A stretch of DNA of 64,000 nt from Flavobacterium lacus. GTDB taxonomy: Bacteria; Bacteroidota; Bacteroidia; Flavobacteriales; Flavobacteriaceae. Location: NCBI RefSeq assembly GCF_003268815.1, contig NZ_QLSV01000007.1, positions 124,001-188,000 of the forward strand, read 5' to 3'. The position numbers and the translations under genes were made by a program. Shown piece after piece: positions 62,545 through 64,000 of the stretch. Numbering within the stretch: the first letter of the stretch is position 1; the number at the start of each line of letters is the position of its first letter. The notes under the pieces were generated by a model. The model was not told the origin of the DNA, did no database searches, and worked only from the letters and a program-made list of their open reading frames with translations.

Positions 62545-63555
62545 TTAGTCTTTAAAAGCATCTAAAGCCGGAGATGGTTTTCCGTCGGGAAGCCATGCAC
62601 TGAGGTTGTAGCCGCTCCAGCTTTTTTCGCCTTGTGGTTCCCAGTATAAAACGCCTAAGCCTTTGTTGTTGGGGACATTTCGCACCGCTTTGATGGTGGC
62701 TTCCAATAGGGCTTTGGTGTTTTCTACTTTGTCATATTCGCCGCCTACTTCCACGACCATGACTTCTTTGTTGTAGCGTTTCACTAAATCGTTGAGGTTG
62801 AATTCTAAGTTGGCAATGGTTTCCGTATAATCTTTCTTCACCCAAAATGGATAATAGGAAAGTCCGATGACGTCGTAACGCACTTTTTGAGCGGTGGCGT
62901 TGTCATAAAACGTTCGGTATTTTTGGATGTTGTCGCCTTCATCTAAATGTACAATTACTTTGATGGCTTTGTCAACGGCTTTCACGGCATCGTATCCTTT
63001 GTTTAATAGTTTGCCCAATTGCACCCAATTGTCGGTGCTGCCTTCGGGCCAGAGCATTCCGCCCGGAATTTCGTTGCCTACTTGCACCCATTCGGTTTTA
63101 ACGTTGGCTTTTTGTAAAGCGGTCATCACCTCAAATGTGTGGTTGTACACTTCGTTGGCCAATTTATCAAACGGAAGGTCTTTCCAAGCAGCGGGTTTGT
63201 TTTGTTTGCCGGGATCGGCCCATGAATCGCTGTAATGAAAGTTAATCATGATGCGGAAACCCATTTTTTGGGCTCTTAAGGCCAATTCAACCGTTTCCTC
63301 TTTGCTGCAATGGCCGCTTCTAGGGTCATCCGACGGATTGACAAAAACGCGTAGACGAACGGTGTTCATGCCTCTGTCTTTCAAGAGTTGCAAGGCGTCT
63401 TTTTTGGTTCCGTCGGTATCAAAAAATTGATAGCCGGTTGCTTCCATTTGGGGTAACCAGGTTACATCGGCACCTTTGGAAAATTCCTGGGCATTGCTTT
63501 TCGGGATTGAAAAAAGCGCAAGGAATAGGATTGTTACAATTATCTTTTTCATCAT
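62545..63555 (-). CDS. GH53 endo-beta-1,4-galactanase
   Basis: The 336-residue arabinogalactan endo-beta-1,4-galactanase has a signal peptide (KKIIVTILFLALFSIPKSNAQ) and a TIM barrel. GADVTWLPQMEATGYQFFD marks the start of the domain; the acid/base Glu is in WVQVGNEIPGGMLW and the nucleophile Glu in MVVEVGGEY; family segments IGLSYYPFW and LGVLYWEPQG are present. The ATG shares a base with the stop of the upstream GH53 (TAATG), so the two are translationally coupled. Confidence 0.95.
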   Translation of the reverse strand: MMKKIIVTILFLALFSIPKSNAQEFSKGADVTWLPQMEATGYQFFDTDGTKKDALQLLKDRGMNTVRLRVFVNPSDDPRSGHCSKEETVELALRAQKMGFRIMINFHYSDSWADPGKQNKPAAWKDLPFDKLANEVYNHTFEVMTALQKANVKTEWVQVGNEIPGGMLWPEGSTDNWVQLGKLLNKGYDAVKAVDKAIKVIVHLDEGDNIQKYRTFYDNATAQKVRYDVIGLSYYPFWVKKDYTETIANLEFNLNDLVKRYNKEVMVVEVGGEYDKVENTKALLEATIKAVRNVPNNKGLGVLYWEPQGEKSWSGYNLSAWLPDGKPSPALDAFKD

Positions 63556-64000
63556 TAGTCTTGGTTAAATACTTCCATTGCCGGTACTACTTTATTGTCA
63601 AAATCCCATAAGGCTTGGTTTTCCCAAGAGGAGCCGTTGGGTGATTCATTTCCTCTAAAAGCGACCCATTCGCCACCCCAATAGGCAAATCCGAGACCAC
63701 TTTCGGTTTGTTGAATTAAGTTCTTTATCGCTATCATATAATTTTTTTGACCTTCCGGAGTGGCCGGGTAGGCGGGGATCAGTTGCTCTTGTAATCCCAC
63801 TACATTATTGGTCCAATCGTTCCAACCCAACGTAAACGGATAGGACGTTTCGGCCACAATTACTTTTTTGTTGTGGGTTTGTCCCAATGAATTGATGGTA
63901 GAAGTCAGTTCAGAAAGGTTTTTTCCGTGCCAAATGGGGTAATACGAAATACCGATGTAATCGTATTGTACCGTACTCATTTTATTAAAAAACCAAGCAG
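63555..64000 (-). CDS. Second GH53 galactanase, C-terminal part (runs past the window end)
   Basis: Only the last about 147 residues are present; the frame stays open to the window edge (with AWFFNK preceding an internal methionine), so the real start lies beyond. It shows the GH53 segments YIGISYYPIWHGK, the nucleophile glutamate in VIVAETSYPFT, and GLGFAYWGGEW. It differs considerably from the downstream GH53, with a loop about GWNDWTNNVVGLQEQL, so it may prefer another chain length. It overlaps the next GH53 gene by one base. Confidence 0.92.
   Translation of the reverse strand, partial: AWFFNKMSTVQYDYIGISYYPIWHGKNLSELTSTINSLGQTHNKKVIVAETSYPFTLGWNDWTNNVVGLQEQLIPAYPATPEGQKNYMIAIKNLIQQTESGLGFAYWGGEWVAFRGNESPNGSSWENQALWDFDNKVVPAMEVFNQD

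Overview
The window is chromosomal DNA from a Bacteroidota bacterium of the family Flavobacteriaceae, probably Flavobacterium or a close relative. The reasons are the AT-rich sequence, the type IX secretion and gliding cluster gldKLMN, the exosortase F pair, a 287-residue primary sigma factor, and many exact copies of the Bacteroidota -7 promoter element TAnnTTTG just upstream of starts. No phage, plasmid, insertion sequence or CRISPR array is visible.

Layout. 1-2778: the end of the division operon (ftsA 3' end, ftsZ). 2893-7171: yqeY, a tRNA-Arg, an M90-type peptidase, a CBS protein, rpe and rpoD. 7246-12385: an outer-membrane barrel protein, pnp and rpsO. 12479-16213: a GAF protein (divergent), exosortase XrtF with its partner, and an unusual pair made of an ATP-cone/nuclease fusion and a beta-CASP RNase-like protein. 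16269-19472: a probable metal (copper) locus (HYC_CC_PP protein, TonB receptor, HMA protein). 19568-26781: an inorganic-carbon uptake operon (dabA, dabB, SulP transporter) ending in a DUF2490 gene broken by two in-frame stops. 26853-34460 (minus strand): groEL, groES, secG, a TPR protein, lptE, a sigma-54 activator, a YcxB-like protein and miaB. 34638-43175: topA, an arginase-fold protein that has lost its metal ligands, then gldK, gldL, gldM and gldN. 43237-48857: an FAD oxidoreductase, a DUF983 protein, an ABC-F ATPase, a GNAT-like protein, a pterin dehydratase and a DUF1761 protein. 48945-54428: a complete RND efflux operon. 54715-55569: a secreted leucine-rich-repeat protein. 55818-64000 (minus strand): a beta-galactan/galactose utilisation locus (two GH53 enzymes, GH2, galK, galT, a sodium/sugar symporter), running off the window end.

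How the genes work together. GldK-N form the periplasmic ring and the proton-driven motor of type IX secretion. DabA and DabB form a proton-coupled bicarbonate/CO2 pump, and the adjoining SulP protein may add anion transport. In the galactan locus GH53 enzymes cut beta-1,4-galactan, GH2 releases galactose, the SSS symporter imports it and GalK/GalT feed it into the Leloir pathway.

Non-coding structure stands out. Two copies of a roughly 125-bp hairpin element share an identical 18-nt loop and conserved outer borders, while their long arms differ in sequence but remain self-complementary. There are also a 104-bp tandem repeat in the galactan locus, a 49-bp direct repeat between galK and galT, a perfect 11-bp-arm palindrome in front of the DUF1761 gene, and a tRNA-Arg with an apparent A19-U56 swap for the usual G19-C56 tertiary pair.
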